From contig NC_083603.1 of the NCBI RefSeq assembly GCF_029168945.1, positions 33,453,396 through 33,517,395 on the forward strand: a stretch of DNA of 64,000 nucleotides, in the 5' to 3' direction. Position numbers and translations under genes: made by a program. The first letter of the stretch is position 1. Each line of letters starts with the position of its first letter. This DNA comes from Cannabis sativa (lineage: Eukaryota; Streptophyta; Magnoliopsida; Rosales; Cannabaceae). The notes below the pieces were generated by a model. It had not been told where the DNA came from and made no database searches. It was given only the letters and a program-made list of their open reading frames with translations. Below are positions 21,478-32,779 of this stretch, piece by piece.

Positions 21478-23348
21478 TGTTGGTTTTTTAGTACTAAATC
21501 AAGTACGCAGCGAAAGAGTTTTATATTATCTGATTATCATCGTACTATAGTCCCATGATCTTCATATGTGTACATTAAATCAAAACAATAAGTTTAAAGT
21601 ATACCTCTTGAAGCCTATCAAGGTATTCTCGAATCTTCTCGTATGTTGTATTCTTTAATCTAGTTGATGAGGAATTTGCAATTCGGACTCACACCAGTGT
21701 CTTCCAAATCGATGCACCACACACAAGAAATAGTGTGGACTATTAGTATAAAGTGTATAACCTTGTTCTTGTTGAGTTCTCAACACATGAGCAAGAACAA
21801 TAGAGAGAAAAACTATTTTCCTTTTCTCTCTGTAGATTTTGAAATTTTCTCTATAAAGTGATCATCTGGTTTTTCAAATCAGCTCCTATTTATAGTTGTT
21901 AAGTCTCTTTAATTAAATTATTTTTTAATTGTTTAAACAAATAAAAATATTTATAACTAAATTTGGTTACTAATATTTATGAGAGAATCCCTCAATTACT
22001 TGAGAGAATATCTCAACAATCTTGAAATATCTTTAACAACTTTTTAAATTAGATATTTACCAGCTAATTAAATAATTAATTAACCCTAAAAGATAAATCC
22101 AATAGGGACAGGAACAAGTTTGGTGCCTACCACTAATTTTAGGACAAGGTTGGTGTCTTTTGTCCTGACAAATCTTGTCTCGATATATTTTGTCTTAACA
22201 ATTTTTATCTTTTTCCCTATTTAATTAATTTGAAAAAATTATTTATTTATTACAAAAATAAAATTACTATTTTTCCTATTCAAAATAGATTTTCTTCAAA
22301 TATCTTTATACAACTCTCTATTCCTTCCCTTGAAAGTGTTTCAAGGTGGAACTTCGGGGATCATAGACCTATAATTCTAAGGTCCAATAAACTAGATTAT
22401 TTATTGAGACTCATCAACCAAATAATCCCTTGTTTATTAATTCCATGATTACTCAACTATAAATATGTTGCACTCTTAGTAATTATAGAACTATATTTAC
22501 TGAGTTTAACTGGAGTGTCCAATCCATTGATATAATCAATTCTAGTGATCAGTCCTCCATGTGTTGGTTTGTAATTACTTTTGGTCAAAATACCGTTTTA
22601 TCTTTCTAATTACTTCCTTATCTTTAGTTCTATTAATTCACTAGTGGAAGTCTAATTCAAGATCCCATCTAAATTTGTGCACAACATTCTAGTTCCAGAA
22701 TTAACATTTAAAGGGAACCAACATTCGACCAGTTAGGAAAGTTAGGATTCCATAATTGTACCTCATGTTCCCAGCCATCCATGTTATTAGATTCCTGAAA
22801 CAGAAGTTGTGAGAATCATCTTCCCTAAGAACATTTAACGAGTGAATCAAAGAAACTAACAACATGAACAAGAGTTCATGATAACTCAAGATTTAGACTA
22901 ATCTATTATTGATCATTTTTATGATATGAATTAGGTCTTTATAATAAACGACATGTTAATAAAGATAACTTTATTCATATTGGTCCTTATCATATGTAAT
23001 CTCTATTATATACAGTATCTTCACTTTAATGTCTCACTACATTCGTAATCCGAACCAAGATTACTTGCACCGAAGAACGGACATCAGTAAACCGTACTAG
23101 CAACCATAAACTAAAGATTCCGTAACTTTAATATGTTGATGACTGTTTTATTCATAGCTAAATGGTCTTAGTTCTCTAAACATCTACAAGCCACAACCTC
23201 ATATATGAATAAAGAATTTTTTGATATTTAATATAAATTATTCAATTAAATATTACTAATTTAACAGTCACACATATATCAAATATTTAACTCTTTATTT
23301 AATAAAAAAAAATGTCTTTATAGGCTTTTTAGGGCATAAACCCTAACA
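21478..23348 (-). repeat. Copia element C, 3' LTR
   Basis: 1871 bp, starting TGTTGGTTTTTT and ending ATAAACCCTAACA (TG...CA). On its right it abuts a polypurine tract (23349-23360; minus strand AAAGTGGGAGAT) and then copia RNase H and reverse transcriptase sequence, which identifies it as the 3' LTR of a minus-strand element. The base run before it, GTTAG (21473-21477), is the candidate target duplication, but the other end is lost. It is a different LTR family from the copia LTRs at 9517, 36974, 45993 and 63725. Confidence 0.85.
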
Positions 23349-23396
23349 ATCTCCCACTTTCCCTAAAAGTAAATTGGGCATCTCCTTTAGTCCATA

Positions 23397-24370
23397 TTAG
23401 CAATATGATCCCATAAAAGATTTTTCTGGTAGCATCTTTATGAATGGATCTGCCAGGTTATGTTCCGAAATGATCTTTAAGACCATGACATCACCTCTCT
23501 CTACTATATTCCTTAGTAGATGGTACTTTCTCTCAAAATTCTTGCCTCTCTTCTGGCTCCTTGGTTCTTTGGAGTTAGCCACCGCTCCACTGTTGTCACA
23601 GTAGAGCACTAGTGGTTTTTTACTTCCAGAACTACTTCCAGAGCCGTGTAGAATTTCTTCAATCAAACCGCTTCCTTAGCTACTTCACAAGCTGCTATAT
23701 ATTCAGGTTCCATGGTTGAATCTGCAATACTAGTTTGCTTAATGCTTCTTCAGACTACAACTCCTCCACTAAGAGTGAAAACTGACTCAGATGTCAACTT
23801 TTGACTATATTTGTCTGATTGAAAATCAGAATCAATATATCCAGTATATTTTAACTCTCTTCCAAAAAATACAAGCATGATATCTCTCGTTCTTGGAAGA
23901 TACTTGAGAATGTAATTTACAGCAATCCAGTGTTCCAAACCTGGGTTTGATTGATAACGACTAACAGTCTCTACAACGTAGCATATGTTAGGCCTTGTAC
24001 ACAATATTGTATATATTAAGCTCCCAACTGTTGATGCATAAGGGTACTTTCTCATGTCTTCTTCCTCTTGAGGAGTTTTTGGACATTGATCCTTGCATAG
24101 AGTAATTCCATGTCTAGGTGGTAGTTGTCCTTTCTTGGAATTCTCCATTGAGAATCTTTCTCACACCTTATCTATATAAGTTGTTTGAGAAAGTGCTAAT
24201 GTTCTCCTCTTTCTGTCTCTATAGATTTTTATCCTAAGAACATAGCTTGCTTCTCGCAAATTCTTCATTTGAAATTTATCGGCTAAGCACTTCTTTACAT
24301 CTGATAACCTTTTTACATTATTCTCAATAAGTAGACTGTCATCAACATAAAGAATAGGAATACCACTACA
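23397..24370 (-). pseudogene. Copia C reverse transcriptase/RNase H remnant
   Basis: On the minus strand, from about 24357 down, come the RT catalytic motif Y-V-D-D (codons within 24319-24357), then a 132-codon frame (24148-23750). That frame carries the copia hallmarks Y-A-S-x-V-G-S-L-I-Y, T-R-P-N-I-C-Y, V-S-R-Y-Q-S-N-P-G and Y-I-D-S-D-F, where RT passes into RNase H. After a frame break near 23690-23750, an 89-codon frame (23666-23397) carries L-V-L-Y-C-D-N-S-G-A and H-N-L-A-D-P. Everything 5' of mid-RT (gag, protease, integrase) is missing, cut at about 24370, where an unrelated copia LTR fragment begins. In-frame stops and shifts make it non-functional. Confidence 0.85.
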
Positions 24371-24478
24371 TTATACAAAGATCTAGATTTACTAACATGT
24401 TCAATAACATCCTAAATATGAATATCTCTAAAACAATGATATTAAACACGTAAGGGTTTAAGAAAATCTTACATTGGG
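24371..24478 (-). repeat. Copia D LTR, first fragment
   Basis: AAGATCTAGATTTACTAACATG...AAGAAAATCTTACATTGGG matches the start of the copia LTR family at 36990-37090, lacking its first about 20 bases. It joins Tekay LTR sequence at a shared TTGGG near 24475. The remainder of this LTR continues at 32305. Confidence 0.7.
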
Positions 24479-26437
24479 AATGTCGGGAATGGCCGGGAAT
24501 TTAGAATTTCCCAACAATACCCCTTTAGTATGATTTTTATGATTTTATGGTGAAGGGGCAAAATGGTCTTTTTGCCCCATTAGTGTTTTGTCTTTTAGTG
24601 ACTTTTTATTTGAAAATTAAATGTTTAATTTTTAGTATTATTTGGCTGAAATAAGGGTTATGTAATGGGGGTTTAATTCATTTATCCAAAAATTTCAAAG
24701 TTTAGAAAAATTAGAAAATTGGAAAACCTCTCTTTTCTCTCTCTCTTTTTCGGCTGAAGGCTTGGGGTTCAAGGGCTAGTTTTCTTTCAATTTTCAAGCT
24801 AGTTTCATCCAATTTAAGTGTTCTTCTAATCCTTGGTAAAGTCTCTAACCTTTCTTGTTGTAATTTCTTGAAAAAAATGATGAAAAATGATGATGCATGC
24901 ATGATTAATTGAGGTTGTTCTTCTTTGTGTTTTGTTGATGTTTTCTGTGGTTCAAAGCATGTTTAATTGATGTTAATTGAGTTGTTTGAAGCATGTTAGT
25001 TAGGTTGTTCAAAGCTTTTAGTTTCTATGTTAAAATATGTGATTTTTGAATGAAATGGTTCTATTTGTTGCTGTGAAGTTGCTGGATGTTCTTTATAGTT
25101 TTCAGAGGTGATTATATGCTAGTTTAAGTAGATTTAAGCTAGTGGAATGCATGTTTAGGTGGAATTGCTCAAGCTTGAGTTTGGAACTCAAAGCTTGAGC
25201 TCCAATGGTGATTTTTGTATATGTGTTTTCTGGGTGGTTTTGAGGCCTTAGATTTGTTCTTTGGGGTGTTTAGAGCAGGTCTGGAAAGTTTGGTACCAAT
25301 TGGGGTTGAATTGGTCGAGTTATGAAAATTTTAGTTGGCTGCCTACGAGGAACCGGAATTCCGGTTGTACATCCGGAATTCCGGATGAGGGTTCTGAATT
25401 TTCCAGAACCGGAATTCCGGTTGGGCAACCGGTTGGGGAAAATTCAGGGACCCTAGTTTTCCTCGTTTTTATGTTTTAGGGGGTATTGCCATGCTTTTTA
25501 TCGATAGGGAAACTTTTAGTTCTTAGTTTTAGTCCCCGGGAAGTGATTTAGCGTGTCACTTATAGCGTTGTGATTTTTATGGTTTAGGAGCCGATGTCCG
25601 CCGCTCGGCTTCGGTTCCGGTCGGGTTGACCAAGACACCCGAAATCGGAATCCGGAGTAAGATCGGTATAACGGTATGCATATGTAGATTACATGTTTAG
25701 CGTGCATGTAGGAAGCCCGCTAGATTACATTAGTTATGTATATAGGCTTCGAACCATCCAACCCTGTCACGTCGGTACGAGTGGAGTATGACCGACGGCG
25801 GAGTATGGCCAGGTTCGACCGATCAGTCGACATTTGGTTGGTGGTTCAGTGCTATTGACCTATCCCGTCGGTACAGGCTGGAGTATGACCAGCAGCCGGA
25901 GTATGACCGGTTCGACCGATCAGGAGGATACTTGTCAATAGTACCGTCCCTGTGAACGTTCAAAACTCAGTACCATGTTGGACATGGCAGTAGCGGGACT
26001 CAGTATCGTGTTGGACACGGCAGTTAGTATGATGTATGATATTATTATGCTTTTCTTACTGAGTCTGTCGACTCACAGTTTATGTTCATGTGTAGGTAAA
26101 GGCAAGGCTATAGCTGATGGACCGTGAGCGAGCTTATGAGATTGTACATGTCGGGGCGGTTAGGCCTGGAGCGTACGATCCTCGGGACAGCAAGGCTGAA
26201 TTTTTTGTAACTGGTCATTAGACGACTTTTAATTTTATGTAATAGTTAAACAGTTAAAACTTTTGTAAATGATTTTATAAATCGGGATCCCGAATCTTTT
26301 GTAATATGGTTTATAAGTCTAATTAAAAAGCAAAATTTTAATTAATCACGTTTTTCCATAAACCTCGTTGATTAGCAACGAGCTGCACAGTACGTTTAAA
26401 AATCACGTAATACGCCTAAGGTAGTTAGGGTGTTACA
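24479..26437 (+). repeat. Tekay copy A left LTR (5' truncated)
   Basis: Ends ...GTTAGGGTGTTACA. It contains three CCGGAATTCCGG palindromes (25353-25364, 25373-25384, 25409-25420), repeated GGAGTATGACC words at about 25780-25910, and two tandem hairpins (25973-25987 and 26007-26019). The first about 235 bp of the family LTR (present at 49151-49385 in copy B) are absent. Confidence 0.85.
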
Positions 26438-26455
26438 ATTTGGTATCGTAGCCGC
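26438..26455 (+). other. Primer-binding site region, Tekay copy A
   Basis: ATTTGGTATCGTAGCCGC directly follows the LTR. TGGTATC followed by a diverged AGAGCC-like stretch resembles the initiator tRNA-Met primer site. Copy B has ATTTGGTATCGAGCCGC at the same place. The match to tRNA-Met is partial. Confidence 0.6.
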
Positions 26456-26690
26456 TGTGTTGTCTTCCGAAGATCGTCACGACATGTACAATCATCATCA
26501 GCAGTTAGCTCGGTTCACGGTTCAGTAAGCCTTTATTGCTTTAGTAGTTTATTTTATTCAGTTATAAAAAAAAAAAAAGAAAAGCCTGTTAGGAAGCATG
26601 TTAGTAGCCTGATAGTAGAATAGGCGCATGTTTCGTTTTTAATTTCCAAATTAAGCGGCATTAGTAAGCTCGCCTTGAGTACGACCTGAT

Positions 26691-27059
26691 ATGCCAACTC
26701 TTGGTTTCGCAGGCGGTTCTAATCAGATGGACGCCAGGCGGACTACCAGGAGTCAGGGCAACTCCGTGGGGTCGAATCAAGGACAGGGAGCTCAGTTTCC
26801 CCCACCTGCTCGGGGCCGAGGTAGAGGTCCCCGAGGTAGGGCTCGTGGCCGGGGTGATGAGAACCCGCCACAGGCTGCCCAGGCTCCCCCAGCCGATCAG
26901 GGAGCCCCGAATTGGGAGTTGCGGTTTGCGGAAATGCAAGCCCAGATCGAAGAACAAGACCTCGAGATTCGAGAGGTTGAGACGAGCGGGGTGCTCCTGC
27001 CGGTTCCGGTGCCCATAGTTCCAAAGTGGCACACCGCCCCGCCGCCTGTGCCGAGATAG
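26691..27059 (+). pseudogene. Tekay copy A gag, N-terminal fragment
   Basis: 122 codons. The region after M-D-A-R-R-T-T-R-S is basic and rich in Gly and Arg (G-R-G-R-G-P-R-G-R-A-R-G-R-G), then proline-rich, ending P-P-P-V-P-R before a stop. The following gag domain is in another frame (27026 onward). Copy B breaks at the same place with the same bases, so this lesion predates the two copies or is a real frameshift site. Whether translation starts at 26691 or at the internal Met 12 codons later is open. In copy B a stop lies between the two. Confidence 0.75.
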
Positions 27060-27457
27060 TGGTGGCGGCCCATAGATTGGAACCATTGTATGAGCGGTTC
27101 CGGAAGCAAGCACCTCCGGTATTCCTGGGACGTCCGGATGTAATGAAAGCCGAGCAATGGCTGACGGTGATTACCAAAATCCTGAATTTCATGGGTGTCA
27201 CCGGTAACGATAGAGTGGTGTGCGCCACATTTCAGTTCCAGGAGGACGCCCTGGTATGGTGGGACATGGTGTCTCAGATTCATGATGTCACCACCATGAC
27301 CTGGGAAAGGTTCCAGGAACTCTTTAATGCAAAATACTACAACGAGGCGGTTAGAAGCGCCAAGAGGAAAGAGTTCGTTCACCTGACCCAGCGGGAGAAC
27401 ATGAGCGTCACTGAGTATACTACTCAGTTTGATCGGTTGGCGAGGTTAGCCTCGTGA
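27026..27457 (+). pseudogene. Tekay copy A gag core
   Basis: 143 codons of the Retrotrans_gag domain: L-x-W-W-D-M-V near residue 73, then W-E-R-F-Q-E-L-F-N-A-K-Y-Y, then E-Y-T-T-Q-F-D-R-L-A. It ends in a TGA at 27455-27457 where copy B has GGA (Gly), so the break is a single G-to-T change. Downstream the same frame continues at 27461. Confidence 0.85.
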
Positions 27458-27460
27458 ATT

Positions 27461-29023
27461 GTGCCGACCGACTTCAGCAAGAAGGAGAAGTATCTGGACG
27501 GGTTGAATCCCAAGATCAGGCATGACCTGATGATCACCACAGACGACAGCACCACCTATGCTCAGATGGTGGAGAAGGCACTGCGAGCTGAGGGCGCAGT
27601 GGGGTGCATGTCAGAATCAGCCAGTACTCCGGTTAGTGGCGGAGCTCCTACCCCTCCTGCATCAGGTTTTAGCAGGGGGAGTAGTGGTTCAGCCATTGAT
27701 CAGAGGAAGAGAGCACCCACTACTTTCGGCGGCTCGAGTCAGAACAAGAGGTTCCGGGGGAACCAGAACAGAGGGAGTCGTCCTGGTGGTACTGAGACCC
27801 GATTCTCCTACCCCGAGTGCCCTAGCTGCAAGAGGCACCATCGGGGTGAGTGCAAAGGTCAGGGATGCTTTCATTGTGGCATGCCCGGACACTTCAAGAG
27901 GGAATGTCCCCAGCTCCGACCAGAGGCACCGCGAGCTCCAGCAATACCCACTCCAGCCAGGGTGTTCGCTATCACGCAGGCTGATGCAGATGCCAGCCCA
28001 TCAGTAGTCACAGGTCAGCTTTCTATTAACAACTCGCTTTATTCAGTGCTGTTTGATTCTGGGGCTACACATTCTTATGTGGCGGCCAGAGTCTTTAGTA
28101 AATTGGGTAGACCCTTTGATAGATATGAATCAGGGTTTGGAACCCTGTTACCTGGCGGAGAATTGGTTATCTCCAATAGGTGGATTAGGTCTATGCCGAT
28201 CAGGATAGATGGTAGAGAGTTAAGCGCTGATCTGATAGAGATGAGCTTAGTCGAATTTGATATTATTTTAGGAATGGACTTCCTATCTAAATATTCGGCG
28301 AGCATTGACTGTAAAAGGAAGATGGTGGTCTTCCAACCGGAAAGTGAAAAACCGTTTGTATTTGTGGGTTCAGTTCAGGGATCTCGGATCCCGGTGATCT
28401 CGGCTATGTCAGCGAGAGAATTATTGCACGGCGGGTGCTTAGGGTTTCTGGCCGTGGTGGTGGACACCACTCGGCCAGACACCATTCGGCCAGAGGACAT
28501 CAGAGTGGTTCGGGAATTTTTGGACGTCTTTCCCGAAGAACTTCCAGGGTTACCACCTCAGCGGGAGATCGATTTCGTGATTGACTTGGCACCAGGGGTG
28601 GATCCGGTTTCCAAAGCCCCGTATAGGATGGCTCCAGCTGAACTTAAGGAATTAAAGATTCAGCTCCAAGGGTTGCTTGACATAGGGTTCATTCGGCCCG
28701 GTGTGTCACCACAGGGAGCCCCGGTTTTGTTCGTCAAGAAAAAGGATGGATCTATGAGGATGTGCATCGACTACAGGGAGTTGAACAAGCTGACGGTGAA
28801 GAATAAATATCCATTACCTAGGATCGATGACTTGTTCGATCAGCTTCAGGGGAAGACGGTCTTTTCTAAGATTGATCTCCGTTCGGGTTATCATCAGTTG
28901 AGAATCCGAGAGGAGGACATTCCGAAGACGGCTTTCCGCACTAGGTATGGACATTACGAGTTTCTGGTTATGTCATTCGGACTAACCAATGCTCCCGCAA
29001 AGATTCATGGACCTGATGAATAG
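27461..29023 (+). pseudogene. Tekay copy A gag end, protease and RT start
   Basis: 520 codons continuing gag after the nonsense codon. A CCHC zinc knuckle ([14 protein letters not shown]) lies near residue 136, the aspartic protease motif L-F-D-S-G-A near 198, and the RT fingers and palm begin after K-K-K-D-G-S-M-R-M near 428. The frame is lost in R-T-R-Y-G-H-Y-E-F...L-T-N-A-P, because GCAAAGATTC replaces GCAGCATTC of copy B (net +1 nt, about 28997-29005). Confidence 0.85.
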
Positions 29024-30093
29024 AGTATTCAAGGATTTCCTCGATATCTGTGTGATTGTGTTTATCGACGACATCCTCGTGTACTCTCAATCAGAAGAGG
29101 AGCATGAGTTACATCTTCAGATGGTACTGCAACGACTTCGAGAACATAAGCTCTACGCCAAGTTCAAGAAATGTGAGTTCTGGTTGTCTCAGGTGTCTTT
29201 CCTAGGGCACATTGTGAGTAAGGATGGGATCAAGGTGGATCCCGGGAAGATTGAATCCGTCAGGGATTGGCCGAGACCGAAGACAGTGACAAAGATCAGA
29301 AGCTTCTTGGGTTTAGCTGGATACTACCGTAGGTTCGTGGAGGGGTTCTCCAAAATCTCAATGCCCCTAACCGAGCTTACAAAGAAGAATCAGCGGTTTA
29401 TCTGGTCAGATAAATGCGAAGCTAGTTTTCAGGAGCTGAAACAGAGGTTGATTACTGCTCCGGTACTAGCTTTGCCTTCGGACAAGGAGAAGTTTGTAGT
29501 CTACTGTGACGCATCCAAACAGGGTTTGGGGTGTGTATTGATGCAAGCCGACCGGGTTATCTCTTATGCCTCTCGTCAGTTAAAGGATTATGAACAGCGA
29601 TACCCGACTCATGATTTAGAATTGGCCGCAGTGGTTTTTGCACTGAAGATTTGGCGGCATTACCTTTACGAGGAGAAGTGTGAGATCTATACCGACCATA
29701 AAAGTCTCAAGTATTTCTTTACTCAGAAAGATTTGAACATGAGACAAAGGCGTTGGTTGGAATTAGTGAAGGATTACGATTGTGAGATCCTCTATCATCC
29801 CGGGAAAGCCAATGTAGTGGCCGATGCCCTGAGCAGAAAGGGTCCCGGGCAAGTAGCTAGTATGATTCAGATCTCACCTCAGCTAGCAGAGGATATGATT
29901 AGATCCAGCATTGAGTTTGTGGTAGGCCAGCTTCACAACTTGACGCTGCAATCTGATCTGTTGGAAAGAATAAAAGTCGCTCAGATGACAGATCCGGAGT
30001 TAGTGAAAGTCCGAGATGAGGTATTGGCTGGTCAAGCCAAGGACTTTTCAGTGTCAGACAGTGGGATGCTTTTGTATAAAGCCAGAGTTTGTG
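28989..30093 (+). pseudogene. Tekay copy A RT end and RNase H, truncated
   Basis: Holds the RT catalytic box V-F-I-D-D-I-L-V-Y near residue 25, the tether region, and RNase H with [11 protein letters not shown] and T-D-H-K-S-L. It is cut at 30093 inside the start of the integrase zinc region (...Y-K-A-R-V-C-V). The frame runs on for nine meaningless codons into the duplicated copia sequence. RT and RNase H catalytic Asp residues are present, but the protein is split from its N-terminal half by the frameshift. Confidence 0.85.
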
Positions 30094-30311
30094 TTCTTCA
30101 TTTGAAATTTATCGGCTAAGCACTTCTTTACATCTGATAACCTTTTTACATTATTCTCAATAAGTAGACTGTCATCAACATAAAGAATAGGAATACCACT
30201 ACATTATACAAAGATCTAGATTTACTAACATGTTCAATAACATCCTAAATATGAATATCTCTAAAACAATGATATTAAACACGTAAGGGTTTAAGAAAAT
30301 CTTACATTGGG
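30094..30311. repeat. Duplicated flank (copia C RT + copia D LTR fragment)
   Basis: Identical by eye to 24261-24478, at an offset of 5833 bp. It includes a second copy of the copia Y-V-D-D sequence and of the C/D element junction. The join to Tekay coding sequence at 30093/30094 shares TTC (TTGTGTTC versus CAAATTC), a microhomology. Confidence 0.85.
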
Positions 30312-32304
30312 AATGTCGGGAATGGCCGGGAATTTAGAATTTCCCAACAATACCCCTTTAGTATGATTTTTATGATTTTATGGTGAAGGGGCAAAATGGT
30401 CTTTTTGCCCCATTAGTGTTTTGTCTTTTAGTGACTTTTTATTTGAAAATTAAATGTTTAATTTTTAGTATTATTTGGCTGAAATAAGGGTTATGTAATG
30501 GGGGTTTAATTCATTTATCCAAAAATTTCAAAGTTTAGAAAAATTAGAAAATTGGAAAACCTCTCTTTTCTCTCTCTCTTTTTCGGCTGAAGGCTTGGGG
30601 TTCAAGGGCTAGTTTTCTTTCAATTTTCAAGCTAGTTTCATCCAATTTAAGTGTTCTTCTAATCCTTGGTAAAGTCTCTAACCTTTCTTGTTGTAATTTC
30701 TTGAAAAAAATGATGAAAAATGATGATGCATGCATGATTAATTGAGGTTGTTGCTGCTGTGTTTTGTTGATGTTTTCTGTGGTTCAAAGCATGTTTAATT
30801 GATGTTAATTGAGTTGTTTGAAGCATGTTAGTTAGGTTGTTCAAAGCTTTTAGTTTCTATGTTAAAATATGTGATTTTTGAATGAAATGGTTCTATTTGT
30901 TGCTGTGAAGTTGCTGGATGTTCTTTATAGTTTTCAGAGGTGATTATATGCTAGTTTAAGTAGATTTAAGCTAGTGGAATGCATGTTTAGGTGGAATTGC
31001 TCAAGCTTGAGTTTGGAACTCAAAGCTTGAGCTCCAATGGTGATTTTTGTATATGTGTTTTCTGGGTGGTTTTGAGGCCTTAGATTTGTTCTTTGGGGTG
31101 TTTAGAGCAGGTCTGGAAAGTTTGGTACCAATTGGGGTTGAATTGGTCGAGTTATGAAAATTTTAGTTGGCTGCCTGCGAGGAACCGGAATTCCGGTTGT
31201 ACATCCGGAATTCCGGATGAGGGTTCTGAATTTTCCGTAACCGGAATTCCGGTTGGGCAACCGGTCTACGGTTGGGGAAAATTCGGGGACCACTAGTTTT
31301 CCTCGTTTTTATGTTTTAGGGGTATTGCCATGCTTTTTATCGATAGGGAAACTTTTAGTTCTTAGTTTTAGTCCCCGGGAAGTGATTTAGCGTGTCACTT
31401 ATAGCGTTGTGATTTTTATGGTTTAGGAGCCGATGTCCGCCGCTCGGCTTCGGTTCCGGTCGGGTTGACCGCACACACGAAATCGGAATCCGGGTAAGAT
31501 TAGTATAACGGTATGCATATGTAGATTACATGTTTAGCGTGCATGTAGGAAGCCCGCTAGATTACATTAGTTATGTATATAGGCTTCGAACCATCCAACC
31601 CCGTCACGTCGGTACGAGTGGAGTATGACCAACGGCGGAGTATGACCGGTTCGACCGATCAGTCGACATTTGGTTGGTGGTTCAGTGCTATTGACCTATC
31701 CCGTCGGTACAGGCTGGAGTATGACCAGCAGCCGGAGTATGACCGGTTCGACCGATCAGGAGGATACTTGTCAATAGTACCGTCCCTGTGAACGTTCAAA
31801 ACTCAGTACCATGTTGGACATGGCTGTAGTGGCTCAGTACCATGTTGGACATGGCAGTAGCGGGACTCAGTATCGTGTTGGACACGGCAGTTAGTATTAT
31901 GTATGATATTATTATGCTTTTCTTACTGAGTCTGTTGACTCACAGTTTATGTTCATGTGTAGGTAAAGGCAAGGCTATAGCTGATGGACCGTGAGCGAGC
32001 TTATGAGATTGTACATGTCGGGGCGGTTAGGCCTGGAGCGTACGATCCTCGGGACAGCAAGGCTGAATTTTTTGTAACTGGTCGTTAGACGACTTTTAAT
32101 TTTATGTAATAGTTAAACAGTTAAAACTTTTGTAAATGATTTTATAAATCGGGATCCCGAGTCTTTTGTAATATGGTTTATAAGTCTAATTAAAAAGCAA
32201 AATTTAAATTAATCACGTTTTTCCATAAACCTCGTTGATTAGCAACGAGCTGCACAATACGTTTAAAAATCACGTAATACGCCTAAGGTAGTTAGGGTGT
32301 TACA
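30312..32304 (+). repeat. Tekay copy A second LTR
   Basis: Carries the same 5' truncation and left flank as 24479. Identical by eye to the left LTR up to about 30750, after which substitutions and indels appear. Examples are three hairpin units (31809-31823, 31840-31854, 31874-31886) against two in the left LTR, and an added CTACGG near 31265. It ends GTTAGGGTGTTACA at 32304 and continues straight into copia D LTR sequence. Confidence 0.85.
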
Positions 32305-32779
32305 CTAACCATATCAGGATTAAGATCCATAGACCTAAGATCAACCATTGATATTGACTTAGAAAGATATAACGGTAAGTTTTTGATATCTTATCCATGA
32401 TCAATATCGGTCCCTTCCAATGTATACTCCATTCATCTGACACTGGTAAACTTTGCCAATGCCATGGAAAGGACATAACACTTATCCAAGGTGTAAGTAT
32501 ACCTTATCCTTGATTATCATGTCAGTCTAAATCTAGTGAACTGACAAATCATGTGAATTAAACTTTTGAACATACAATCATGATTATATTCCACTGTGTT
32601 GACAACACTATAATCATAAACAAATATATATGTTCTGGACTCAATAGAATTTATACATTAAATATAACCATGAAATAAATTATGTGAACCATGCAATATA
32701 AAAACGATTTTTGATCTTTTATTAATTAGTAAATTTGATTATATTGAAATGGATTTTATTTAGGGCACAAAATCCAACC
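32305..32779 (-). repeat. Copia D LTR, second fragment
   Basis: CTAACCATATCAGGATTAAG... to AATCCAACC matches the last part of the copia LTR family (38376-38842 in the solo LTR). Together with 24371-24478 it shows that Tekay copy A sits inside a copia LTR. The middle of that LTR is missing. Copia internal sequence follows on the right (ACTTCCACTTGC, the decayed polypurine tract). Confidence 0.8.

Larger units (their letters stand above)
24479..32304 (+). mobile_element. Tekay-type gypsy copy A (broken, rearranged)
   Basis: Plus-strand Ty3/gypsy chromovirus-type element. The left LTR (24479-26437) is short by about 235 bp at its 5' end relative to copy B. An iMet-like primer site follows, then gag-protease-RT-RNase H remnants to 30093. 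At 30093 the coding region stops abruptly and is joined to a second copy of the left flank (copia C RT plus copia D LTR fragment), followed by a second LTR with the same 5' truncation (30312-32304). Integrase, chromodomain and polypurine tract are missing. It is immobile on its own. Confidence 0.85.

Noticed and set aside
24711..24902. 63-codon minus-strand frames in the Tekay LTRs (also 30544-30735)
   Set aside because: Present in both duplicated LTRs because they are copies. LTRs are non-coding and the frame has no domain.
26661..27382. Long frames on the minus strand over the Tekay gag of copy A
   Set aside because: They overlap the gag coding strand in a GC-rich Gly/Arg/Pro region and show no domain. 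They are shadows.
27689..28305. Antisense frames over the copy A zinc knuckle and protease, and their mirror at 52502-53145
   Set aside because: Both copies show the same shadow frames because the coding sequence is shared. No motif and no start context.
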